Assembly (NCBI GenBank): GCA_004298905.1 | Contig: SCTK01000019.1 | Span: 1 to 64,000, forward strand | DNA length: 64,000 nucleotides | Direction of reading: 5' to 3' | DNA from: Burkholderiaceae bacterium | GTDB taxonomy: Bacteria > Pseudomonadota > Gammaproteobacteria > Burkholderiales > Burkholderiaceae_D | Part shown: piece by piece, positions 8,260-16,022 of the stretch | Layout: each line of letters opens with the position of its first letter | Position numbering within the stretch: the first letter of the stretch is position 1 | Notes under the pieces: generated by a model | Seen by the model: only the letters and a program-made list of their open reading frames with translations | Told to the model about the DNA's origin: nothing | The model's database searches: none | Program-made: the position numbers and the translations under genes

Positions 8260-9056
8260 TGCTCTGGTTGCTCTGCTATGCCGCACTCGGCCTGGTCAGC
8301 GGATTTTTTGCCGGACTGCTGGGCATCGGTGGCGGGCTCATCATGGTGCCGGTGCTGTCGCTGCTGTTTCAGGCGCAAGGGTTTGAACATGCACATGTGC
8401 TGCATCTGGCGCTGGGCACGTCGATGGCGGCGATTGTGTTTTCCGCCCTTGCCAGTGTGCGCACCCATGCACGCCATGCGGCGGTCGACTGGAATCTGAT
8501 GCGCACCATCACGCCTGGCATCCTGCTCGGCACCGCACTGGGTACGGTGCTGGCGCGCCACATCCCGACGCGCGAACTGGCGCTGTTCTTTGCTGCCTTC
8601 ACGCTGCTGATTGCCTTGCAAATGGCACTCAACTTCAAGCCCGCACCGCACCGCCAGCTGCCCGGCCCATTCGGCCAGCGCGCAATGGGTCTGTTGATTG
8701 GCACGCTGTCCAGCCTGGTCGCCATTGGTGGCGGCGCACTGACGGTGCCTTATCTGATCTGGTGCAATGTCCCGGCGCATCGCGCCATCGGCACCTCGGC
8801 TGCGATTGGTTTGCCGCTTGCCATCGGCGGCACCCTCGGCTATATCGCCAATGGCTGGAACGCTGCCCCGTTGCCACCCTTCGCGCTCGGCTTTGTCTAT
8901 CTGCCCGCGCTGGCTTGTCTGCTGGCCGCCAGCATGGTTACTGCGCCGCTCGGCGCACGCACCACGCATCGTCTGCCGGTCGCCACGATCAAGCGGATTT
9001 TTTCGCTGGTATTGATTGTGCTGGCGGTGAAAATGGTCGGTGGACTGTTGCACTAA
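8259..9056 (+). CDS. TauE/SafE family transporter
   Basis: 265-aa inner-membrane protein with about eight hydrophobic segments and the duplicated family signature GLLGIGGGLIMVP near the start and VAIGGGALTVPYLI in the middle. Members export sulfite or organosulfur anions; the substrate here cannot be told. The ATG at 8259, one base into the EVE stop codon, gives a normal N-terminus (MLWLLCYAALGLVSG); an in-frame ATG 30 bases earlier would overlap the EVE gene. Translational coupling with EVE is likely. Confidence 0.9.
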   Translation: MLWLLCYAALGLVSGFFAGLLGIGGGLIMVPVLSLLFQAQGFEHAHVLHLALGTSMAAIVFSALASVRTHARHAAVDWNLMRTITPGILLGTALGTVLARHIPTRELALFFAAFTLLIALQMALNFKPAPHRQLPGPFGQRAMGLLIGTLSSLVAIGGGALTVPYLIWCNVPAHRAIGTSAAIGLPLAIGGTLGYIANGWNAAPLPPFALGFVYLPALACLLAASMVTAPLGARTTHRLPVATIKRIFSLVLIVLAVKMVGGLLH

Positions 9057-9097
9057 AAAATCCTCTTACTCCGAGCAGCCTTTGATAGAATGCCATC

Positions 9098-9460
9098 ATG
9101 ACTACGACCACTTCCCTCTCTCGATTGGCGCTGGCAGCTGTGCTGTCAAGCGCTGCCCTGTTCTCCAACTTGCCGGCCCAGGCGGAAGAAAAGGCCGCGC
9201 CGCCCAAGGCGGAAGTGCCCCCGCCGCCACGCCCCGGCAATCTGGATGAGCCGATTGAGCCCGTCATCACGATCCACAAGGAAGGTGAGAACACCATTGA
9301 GGAATATCGCATCGGCGGCCAGCTCTACATGATGAAAGTCACCCCGAAAGGCGCGCCGTCTTACTATCTGGTGGATCCAAATGGCAAGGGCGTGTTCTCG
9401 CGCGCTGAAGGTCCAGTGCCGCCGGTAGCCGTTCCCCAGTGGGTTATTTTCAAGTTCTGA
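9098..9460 (+). CDS. DUF2782 family secreted protein
   Basis: 120 aa with a signal peptide ending about AQA-EE, a proline-rich spacer (PPKAEVPPPPRPG), then the DUF2782 core (EPVITIHKEGENTIEEYRIG, GQLYMMKVTPKGAPSYYLVD). These are small periplasmic proteins of unknown function typical of beta- and gammaproteobacteria. It is 42 bases after the TauE-like gene. Confidence 0.88.
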   Translation: MTTTTSLSRLALAAVLSSAALFSNLPAQAEEKAAPPKAEVPPPPRPGNLDEPIEPVITIHKEGENTIEEYRIGGQLYMMKVTPKGAPSYYLVDPNGKGVFSRAEGPVPPVAVPQWVIFKF

Positions 9461-9509
9461 CGGGCATGGCCCAAACCACCCAAAGAATAAAAGGATGTCC
9501 ATGCCCGTC

Positions 9510-9546
9510 TCCCTCACCCCTTCCCCCTCTCCCAGAGGGCGAGGGG
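9510..9546. repeat. Palindromic repeat unit
   Basis: CCCTCACCCCTTCCCCCTCTC and the complementary GAGGGCGAGGGGA form a stem-loop of the same family as those at 3495 and 3572. It lies between the DUF2782 gene and thrB. Confidence 0.55.
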
Positions 9547-9583
9547 AAATTCACAGGTCGCTAACGCGACATTCACAGTAAAC

Positions 9584-10570
9584 GTGGCCGTCTTTACCCC
9601 TGTCAGCCAGGATCAACTGGCATCGTGGTTGCTGAATTTCGATCTGGGCACGCTGGTCGAACTGCGCGGCATTCCTTCCGGCATCGAAAATACCAATTAC
9701 TTCGTCACCACGGCGCAAGGTCAGTTCGTGCTGACGCTGTTTGAAAAACTCACGCACGCGCAACTGCCGTTTTATCTGAACCTGATGCGTCATCTGTCGG
9801 AATCCGGCTTGCTGGTGCCCGCGCCGATGCCGCAACGCGACGGCAACATTCTCTGCACGCTGAATGGCAAACCCGCGACCCTGGTCACGCGTCTGCGCGG
9901 CAGTTCAGAAATGCAGCCCGGCCCACAGCACTGTGCACCCGTGGGCCGCGCGCTGGCACAGATGCATCTGGCCGGTCAAAGCTATCCCGGCAACCAGCCC
10001 AACCTGCGCGGGTTAGAGTGGTGGATCGAAACCGCGCCGGTGGTCACGCCCTTCTTGCCCGCTGAAACAGCCGCGCTGCTCAACGATGAAGTGCGCATGC
10101 AAGCCGAATTTGCCCGCAGCGCAAGCTATGGCACGCTGCCCGCCGGCCCGGTACATGCGGATCTGTTCCGCGACAACGTTTTGTTCACCGTCGAAAGGAT
10201 GAGTGGCGAAGATTATGTGGAGCTGGGCGGCTTCATCGATTTCTATTTCGCCGGTTGCGACACCTGGCTGTTCGATCTGGCCGTCTGCATCAACGATTGG
10301 TGCATTGACGACAATAGTGGCGTGATCGTCCCCGACCTGGCGCGCGCGATGCTGGATGCCTACGCTGCCGAGCGCCCTTTCACTGCCGATGAAGTGCACG
10401 CCTGGCCAATGTTGCTGCGCGCCGCTGCGCTGCGTTTCTGGTTGTCGCGCCTGTACGATTTTTATCTGCCGCGTCCAGCCGAAATGGTGACGCCCAAAGA
10501 TCCAACGCACTTCGAGCGCATCCTGCGTGATCGCCGCCAAACCGTCTTCCCGCTGGAGCACTCGACATGA
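9584..10570 (+). CDS. thrB: Homoserine kinase (APH-fold type II ThrB)
   Basis: Phosphorylates homoserine in threonine biosynthesis. It belongs to the aminoglycoside-phosphotransferase-fold ThrB family, not the GHMP family of enterics: the catalytic loop HADLFRDN is at 191-198 (His191, Asp193, Asn198) and the metal Asp is in FIDF near 219. Nucleotide-loop residues lie in GIENTNYFV. 328 aa is the usual length. The start is GTG at 9584 without an obvious ribosome site, just after a palindromic repeat. Its stop overlaps the next gene by ATGA. Confidence 0.93.
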   Translation: MAVFTPVSQDQLASWLLNFDLGTLVELRGIPSGIENTNYFVTTAQGQFVLTLFEKLTHAQLPFYLNLMRHLSESGLLVPAPMPQRDGNILCTLNGKPATLVTRLRGSSEMQPGPQHCAPVGRALAQMHLAGQSYPGNQPNLRGLEWWIETAPVVTPFLPAETAALLNDEVRMQAEFARSASYGTLPAGPVHADLFRDNVLFTVERMSGEDYVELGGFIDFYFAGCDTWLFDLAVCINDWCIDDNSGVIVPDLARAMLDAYAAERPFTADEVHAWPMLLRAAALRFWLSRLYDFYLPRPAEMVTPKDPTHFERILRDRRQTVFPLEHST

Positions 10571-11370
10571 ACGCCCGCCCGCACGGCCCCCGCGCCGCCA
10601 TCACCTGGCTGCTGGAGGGCTTTGCCTTGCTGCGCAAGCAACCACTGCAACTCATTTCAGTGGTGTTCCTGTTTTTCATGCTGCTGCTGTTCTTTCTCTT
10701 CATGCCGTTTCCCATCAGCCTGCTGCTCAATGTCTTGACACCGGGATTGATGGCGGGTCTGCTGTACGCCTGCGCGGTAGTGGAACGGGGCGAGCGATTG
10801 CTGCCCACGGCATTGACTGCCGCTTTTTTCACCGCGGACCGCAGTCGTGCCAAACCCCTGCTGCTGCTCGGCGTGTTGTACATCGGCGTATCGTTTTTGA
10901 GCTTCGGTGCGCTGTCGCTCGTGACCGACCTGGATCAGTTGTTCAAGCAACTCGCCAGTGCCAAGTCCTTGCCCCTGCTCCTGTTGCTGAACATCGTTTC
11001 GATCCCGCTGCTGACGCTGATGTATTACCCGCCGCTGCTGGTGGCCTGGCATGGCGTGAGCCCGCCCAAGGCGGTGTTTTTCAGCTTGATCGCACTCTGG
11101 CGCAACCTGATTCCCTTGCTCATGCTCGGGCTGGTCATGCAATTGCTGACTGCACTCGCCTCGGCCATCCTGATCCCGCTGGCGAGCCTGATCGCTCTGG
11201 CATTTAAAAGCAATGTTCTCATCGTCGTGCTGTTCTTTGCGGTCGCACTGACCCTGATCGCACTCATCATCTGCTGCATTCACGTCAGCGCCCGGCGCAT
11301 TCTGGATGACGGCAGCGAACCCACCGCACTCGCGACGGATAAAGTCACCGATGAGCACAGCGACACCTGA
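10567..11370 (+). CDS. BPSS1780-type integral membrane protein
   Basis: 267 aa with about six long hydrophobic segments and short loops, including SVVFLFFMLLLFFLFMPF and LIPLLMLGLVMQLLTALA. It resembles the betaproteobacterial membrane family often found next to type II thrB; function unknown. The start overlaps the thrB stop (ATGA) and its last 20 bases overlap murI, so thrB, this gene and murI form one translationally coupled unit. Confidence 0.8.
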   Translation: MNARPHGPRAAITWLLEGFALLRKQPLQLISVVFLFFMLLLFFLFMPFPISLLLNVLTPGLMAGLLYACAVVERGERLLPTALTAAFFTADRSRAKPLLLLGVLYIGVSFLSFGALSLVTDLDQLFKQLASAKSLPLLLLLNIVSIPLLTLMYYPPLLVAWHGVSPPKAVFFSLIALWRNLIPLLMLGLVMQLLTALASAILIPLASLIALAFKSNVLIVVLFFAVALTLIALIICCIHVSARRILDDGSEPTALATDKVTDEHSDT

Positions 11371-12154
11371 TCCGGCCCGCTTGCCGATTGCCGTGTTCGA
11401 TTCCGGCGTTGGCGGCTTGTCGATTTTGCGTGCGCTCGTCGCGCACTTGCCGCACGAACATTTTCTCTATGTGGCCGACAATGCCTGGCTGCCTTATGGC
11501 GCGCGCAGTCAGGAAGAAATCCAGCAACGTTTACTCATCATCACGCAACATTTGCTGGAACGCGGCATCAAGGCACTGGTGATTGCCTGCAACACGGCCA
11601 CGGCAGCCGCCATCGATCACATCCGCGCCTGCTTTCCCGAACTCATCGTGGTCGGCGTCGAACCCGCCATCAAACCCGCTTGTGCATTGACGCGCAGCGG
11701 TGTAGTCGGCGTGCTGGCCACCGAACACACCGTCGCCAGTGCGCGCTTTCAGAATTTGATTCGGCAATATGCGCAGGGCGTGCAAGTGATCGGGCAGGCC
11801 TGCCCCGGCTGGGTGGAATTCGTCGAATCCGGCAATCCCGATGCCACCGCCGCACAAGACCGTGTGCGTCCGCAGATCGACATCTTATTATCAGCGGGAG
11901 CTGATGTACTGGTACTCGGTTGTACGCACTATCCCTTCCTCGAACCGGCCATTCGCAGCATTGCCGAAGCGGTGACGATCATCGAAACCGGGATGCCGGT
12001 GGCGCGGCAAGTACAGCGTTTGCTGGAAGAACGGCAACTACTGACAATGCACGCCCATCCTGCGCTGGATTTTTTCACCACAGCACCGGGCAAGGCGGAA
12101 GTGTTCGCGCACCTGCTCGGGGACACAGTGCGGCTTCAGTCTCTGGAAATATAA
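11351..12154 (+). CDS. murI: Glutamate racemase
   Basis: Makes D-glutamate for peptidoglycan. The two catalytic cysteines are Cys80 (ACNTATA) and Cys191 (GCTHYPF), and the substrate motif FDSGVGGLS is at 16-24. The ATG at 11351 gives the expected 267 aa; it overlaps the upstream membrane gene by 20 bases. Convergent with uvrD across a large hairpin. Confidence 0.95.
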   Translation: MSTATPDPARLPIAVFDSGVGGLSILRALVAHLPHEHFLYVADNAWLPYGARSQEEIQQRLLIITQHLLERGIKALVIACNTATAAAIDHIRACFPELIVVGVEPAIKPACALTRSGVVGVLATEHTVASARFQNLIRQYAQGVQVIGQACPGWVEFVESGNPDATAAQDRVRPQIDILLSAGADVLVLGCTHYPFLEPAIRSIAEAVTIIETGMPVARQVQRLLEERQLLTMHAHPALDFFTTAPGKAEVFAHLLGDTVRLQSLEI

Positions 12155-12160
12155 AGCAAA

Positions 12161-12245
12161 GGCTAACCGCAGAGACGCAGAGAACGCAGAGAAAGGCAAC
12201 AAAGCAAGATTCTTCTCTGCGGCCTCTGCGCCTCTGCGGTTAGCC
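12161..12245. repeat. Large imperfect inverted repeat (CGCAGAG family)
   Basis: Arms of 33 bases at 12161-12193 and 12213-12245, built from iterated GCAGAG/CTCTGC words (GGCTAACCGCAGAGACGCAG and its near complement). It lies between convergent murI and uvrD, where it probably ends transcription from both sides. A related hairpin lies at 31175-31252. Confidence 0.75.
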
Positions 12246-12251
12246 TCTTTT

Positions 12252-14450
12252 CTACACCGCTTCCAGCTTCGCCACCGCCAGCGACAGCAGCTTCAAACCG
12301 TGGCGGCCGAAGTTGATCTGCACGCGCGCGTCTGTACCACTGCCTTCGATGTTGACGATCACACCTTCGCCGAATTTGGCGTGCACGACACTCTGGCCAA
12401 TGCGCCAGCCGCTGTCGTGGCTGGCTTTTTTGCGATAGGCCTCGACCACCGGCGGCAACTCATCCCACGCTGAACTGCTATGGCTGTGCGTGTAGCGTTG
12501 CACCTTGGGGGTGAGCCATTTCAGCGTGGCTTCCGGCAACTCATCAAAGAAACGCGAGCGCAGACCGTAGCGCGTCTGACCGTGCAACATGCGGCTTTGC
12601 GAAAACGACAGATACAATTTCGTGCGCGCCCGTGTGATGGCAACGTACATCAGACGGCGCTCTTCCTGCAGACCATCTTCTTCCGTGATGCTGTTCTCGT
12701 GCGGGAACAAGCCTTCTTCCATTCCGGTGATGAACACGGCGTGAAACTCCAGTCCCTTGGCGGCGTGCACCGTCATCATCTGCACCGCGTCCATACCCGC
12801 CTGCGCCTGATTGTCGCCGGCTTCGAGTGCGGCATGCGAGAGGAACGCAGCCAGCGGTGACGCGATCTGGATTTCCGCATCGCCCAGCGTAGCGGGGGCA
12901 TCCATGCGATAACCTTCTTCCGAAATGAAGGCGGTGGCGGCATTGACCAGTTCGTTCAAGTTCTCGATGCGCTCCTGGCCTTCCTTCTCGCCCTGATAAT
13001 GCGTGAGCAAGCCGCTGGCGTGGATGATGTGCTCGACGATTTCCGGCAGCGGCAGATTTTGCGTCTCGAAGCGCATCGCTTCGATCATCTTGACGAAGGC
13101 GCCGATGCTGCTGCCGGGTTTTCCGGTGAGGTACGGCACAGCCGCGTACAGACTGGTGCCGTGCTGTTTGGCCAGATCCTGCAATTGTTCGACGCTGCGC
13201 GCACCGATGCCGCGCGTGGGGAAATTGACGACACGTGCAAACGCCGTATCGTCGTGCGCGTTTTCCATCAGGCGCAGATAAGCCAGCGCATGCTTGATTT
13301 CGGCACGCTCGAAAAAGCGCAGGCCGCCATAGACACGATACGGAATCCCTGCATTGAACAGCGCATGTTCAAGCACGCGCGACTGCGCGTTGGCACGATA
13401 CAGGCAGGCGATGTCGGAACGGTTAAAGCCATCGCGGATCAAGCCGCGAATTTCTTCCACCAGCCATTGCGCTTCCTGCGTGTCCTGCATCGCTTCATAG
13501 ATGCGGATCGGTTCGCCTTCGCCCTGCGCCGTCCACAAATTTTTGCCCAGCCGCTTGCTGTTATTGGCAATCAGCGTATTGGCGGCATTGAGGATGTTGC
13601 CGAAGGAACGATAGTTCTGTTCCAGCTTGATGCGGTTCTGCACCTTGAACTCGCGCTCGAACTGCGCCATGTTGCCGACATTGGCGCCGCGAAAAGCGTA
13701 GATGCTCTGGTCGTCATCGCCCACCGCGAACATGGCGCTGTGATTGCCCGCCAGCAATTTCAGCCATTGATACTGCAGCGGGTTGGTGTCCTGAAACTCA
13801 TCGACCAGAATGTGCTTGAAGCGCGCCTGATAATGTTCGCGCAACGGCTGGTTGCGCGACAGCAATTCATAGCAGCGCAGCATCAGCTCGGGAAAATCGC
13901 ACACGCCTTCACGCTGGCATTGTTCATCGTAAGCAGCAAACAGTTCGACGAAGCGGCGGTTGTAATCGTCATAGACCTCGACCTGATGCGCGCGCAAGCC
14001 CTGTTCCTTGGCGCCATTGATGAAGTACTGCAAATTCTTCGGCGGATATTTTTCATCGTCGACGTTGAGCGATTTCAACAGACGCTTGATCGCCGACAAC
14101 TGATCCTGGGTATCGAGAATCTGAAAGGTCTGTGGCAACATGGCGTCACGGTGATGCGCGCGCAACAAGCGGTTGCACAGACCGTGAAAGGTGCCGATCC
14201 ACATGCCGCGCGTGTTGATCGGCAACATCGCCGACAGCCGCGTCAGCATCTCCTTCGCCGCCTTGTTGGTAAAGGTCACCGCCAGCACGCCCTGCGGGCT
14301 CACCTGTCCGGTTTGAATCAGCCAGGCGATGCGCGTGGTCAGCACCCGGGTCTTGCCGCTGCCCGCGCCGGCCAGAATCAGCGCCGATTGCGGCGGCAGG
14401 GTGACGGCGGCAAGCTGGGGTTCGTTCAGGTGCTGAAGCAGTTGTGACAT
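12252..14450 (-). CDS. uvrD: UvrD/PcrA-type 3'-5' DNA helicase
   Basis: SF1A helicase acting in nucleotide-excision and mismatch repair. Walker A AGAGSGKT is at 27-34, DEFQDT near 220, GDDDQSIYAFRGA shortly after, and motif VI VAITRARTKLYLS near 600. The C-terminal Tudor-like region (GWRIGQSVVHAKFGEG) used for RNA polymerase contact is present. 732 aa is full length. A 22-base perfect palindrome lies 31 bases upstream. Confidence 0.96.
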   Translation of the reverse strand: MSQLLQHLNEPQLAAVTLPPQSALILAGAGSGKTRVLTTRIAWLIQTGQVSPQGVLAVTFTNKAAKEMLTRLSAMLPINTRGMWIGTFHGLCNRLLRAHHRDAMLPQTFQILDTQDQLSAIKRLLKSLNVDDEKYPPKNLQYFINGAKEQGLRAHQVEVYDDYNRRFVELFAAYDEQCQREGVCDFPELMLRCYELLSRNQPLREHYQARFKHILVDEFQDTNPLQYQWLKLLAGNHSAMFAVGDDDQSIYAFRGANVGNMAQFEREFKVQNRIKLEQNYRSFGNILNAANTLIANNSKRLGKNLWTAQGEGEPIRIYEAMQDTQEAQWLVEEIRGLIRDGFNRSDIACLYRANAQSRVLEHALFNAGIPYRVYGGLRFFERAEIKHALAYLRLMENAHDDTAFARVVNFPTRGIGARSVEQLQDLAKQHGTSLYAAVPYLTGKPGSSIGAFVKMIEAMRFETQNLPLPEIVEHIIHASGLLTHYQGEKEGQERIENLNELVNAATAFISEEGYRMDAPATLGDAEIQIASPLAAFLSHAALEAGDNQAQAGMDAVQMMTVHAAKGLEFHAVFITGMEEGLFPHENSITEEDGLQEERRLMYVAITRARTKLYLSFSQSRMLHGQTRYGLRSRFFDELPEATLKWLTPKVQRYTHSHSSSAWDELPPVVEAYRKKASHDSGWRIGQSVVHAKFGEGVIVNIEGSGTDARVQINFGRHGLKLLSLAVAKLEAV

Positions 14451-14480
14451 GGAAAATTTGCAGTGAAAATCAAGCGCAAC

Positions 14481-14502
14481 GCTGTCGCATCAATGCGACA
14501 GC
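14481..14502. promoter_or_regulatory. Perfect 22-base palindrome upstream of uvrD
   Basis: Arms GCTGTCGCAT and ATGCGACAGC with a two-base CA centre, in the uvrD/porin divergent region. It contains CTGT and ACAG ends like an SOS box but separated by 12 bases, not the enterobacterial 8. Candidate operator for uvrD. Confidence 0.4.
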
Positions 14503-14598
14503 TTGGCCCGAAGTCTAGCAGACCATCAGAACGCTTCTTGACAGGCGAAACCACCAGGACGATGCTCCCAATACACAGAAGACCTAAAGGATACAAAA

Positions 14599-15855
14599 AT
14601 GAAATGCAAGGCGGACTTTCTCAAATTACTCCCGATACTCATTGCCGGTGCCGTTGCCGGTCAGGCGCACGCTGCTGGCTTTGCGATCTCCGAAATGAGT
14701 GCTAGCGGTGGCGGCAGTGCCTATGCCGGCGGCGCGGCGGCCAGCGAAGATGCCAGCGTGGTCTGGTTCAACCCGGCCGCCATGTCGAAATTACAAGGCT
14801 CCAATTTCACCGGTGTTTTGCATGTGATTCATTCAACCGGTGAATTTAACAACACGGGATCGACGCCTCCGGCGGTTATCGCGTCATCGGGTAACGGTGG
14901 CGATTATGGCGGCACCTTTCTGATTCCCAACCTTTACCTGACGCTACCCGTGACTCAGGACCTGTCTTTTGGCCTGGGCATCAACGCCCCCTTTGGTTTG
15001 ACGACCGAATATGATTCCACCTGGATCGGGCGCGTGCAAGCCATCAAATCGGAGATCAAATCGCTCAACGTCGGCCCGACTGTCTCGTGGAAGATCAACG
15101 ATATGGTGTCAGTCGGCGCCGGCATCGATTATCAAAATCTGGAAGCCACGTTGACCAACGTGGTTGCAGGCGTTGGATCCGATGTCAAAATCAACGCCAG
15201 TGATAACGCTTATGGATATAACCTCGGCCTATTGCTGACCCCTGCAACAGGCACTCAGATCGGTCTGCACTATCGCTCCGCCATCAAGTACGACTTGCGC
15301 GGCCGTGCCGATTTCGCGGCGCCGCTCACTGCTTTTTCAGCGGACGTGTCAGTTAGCCTGAAAGTGCCGGAATCGTACTCCCTCTCAATGATTCAAAAAC
15401 TGGATACACAATGGACCGTCATGGCCGACGCCACGCGCACCAATTGGAGCAGCGTCCCTGAACTCCGCATCGTCAATGCCAACACTGGCGCTACGATTGG
15501 TAGCGCGATTGCCCTGAACTGGAAAGACACCTGGCGCTTTTCATTGGGTGCCAATTACGCGCTCAATGACAAAACCACACTGCGTATGGGCATTGCCTAC
15601 GATCAAGCCCCTGCACCCGATACAGCCCATACGATTGCCCGCCTGCCCGATGGCGACCGTACCTGGCTGTCATTCGGCGGGCAATACAAAATCCAGCCCA
15701 AGCTCAAGCTTGACGTGAGCTACTGCTATATCCACTTCAAGACCGCGCATATGGACAGTACTTCCCTCACCAATTCAGCCGGTAACGGCAGACTTGTTGG
15801 CGACTTCAATTCGACGATCAATGTCTTGTCGGCCCAGTTGAACTACCAGTTCTAA
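14599..15855 (+). CDS. OmpP1/FadL-family outer membrane transport protein
   Basis: 418-aa beta-barrel with a signal peptide (cleavage after GQAHA), the family's N-terminal hatch (GFAISEMSASGGGSAYAGGA, then WFNPAAMSKL) and a final aromatic residue (LNYQF). FadL homologues carry long-chain fatty acids or other hydrophobic compounds; the substrate is not readable. AAAGGA precedes the ATG. A TTGACA lies at 14533-14538. A strong terminator follows. Confidence 0.92.
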   Translation: MKCKADFLKLLPILIAGAVAGQAHAAGFAISEMSASGGGSAYAGGAAASEDASVVWFNPAAMSKLQGSNFTGVLHVIHSTGEFNNTGSTPPAVIASSGNGGDYGGTFLIPNLYLTLPVTQDLSFGLGINAPFGLTTEYDSTWIGRVQAIKSEIKSLNVGPTVSWKINDMVSVGAGIDYQNLEATLTNVVAGVGSDVKINASDNAYGYNLGLLLTPATGTQIGLHYRSAIKYDLRGRADFAAPLTAFSADVSVSLKVPESYSLSMIQKLDTQWTVMADATRTNWSSVPELRIVNANTGATIGSAIALNWKDTWRFSLGANYALNDKTTLRMGIAYDQAPAPDTAHTIARLPDGDRTWLSFGGQYKIQPKLKLDVSYCYIHFKTAHMDSTSLTNSAGNGRLVGDFNSTINVLSAQLNYQF

Positions 15856-15872
15856 AATCTCACCCGCTAAAT

Positions 15873-15907
15873 AAAAAGCCGTTCAATTCATGATTGAACG
15901 GCTTTTT
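15873..15907 (+). terminator. Rho-independent terminator of the FadL-type gene
   Basis: Fifteen-base stem (15873-15887 and 15893-15907), five-base loop TCATG, with a run of seven T. 18 bases past the stop codon. Confidence 0.9.
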
Positions 15908-16022
15908 TTCATCACTGCCGCACCTGGCCCGGGTTCCACAGCGTAGTCCATCCCATCTCCAGCCCGAGCTGGCCAGCCCGGTATAATTCGAGCCTTGTTG
16001 TTCCCCACTTTGAATCCCGGAA

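Noticed and set aside
12999-14447. Plus-strand open frame of 482 codons
   Set aside because: Antisense shadow of uvrD with no recognisable domain.
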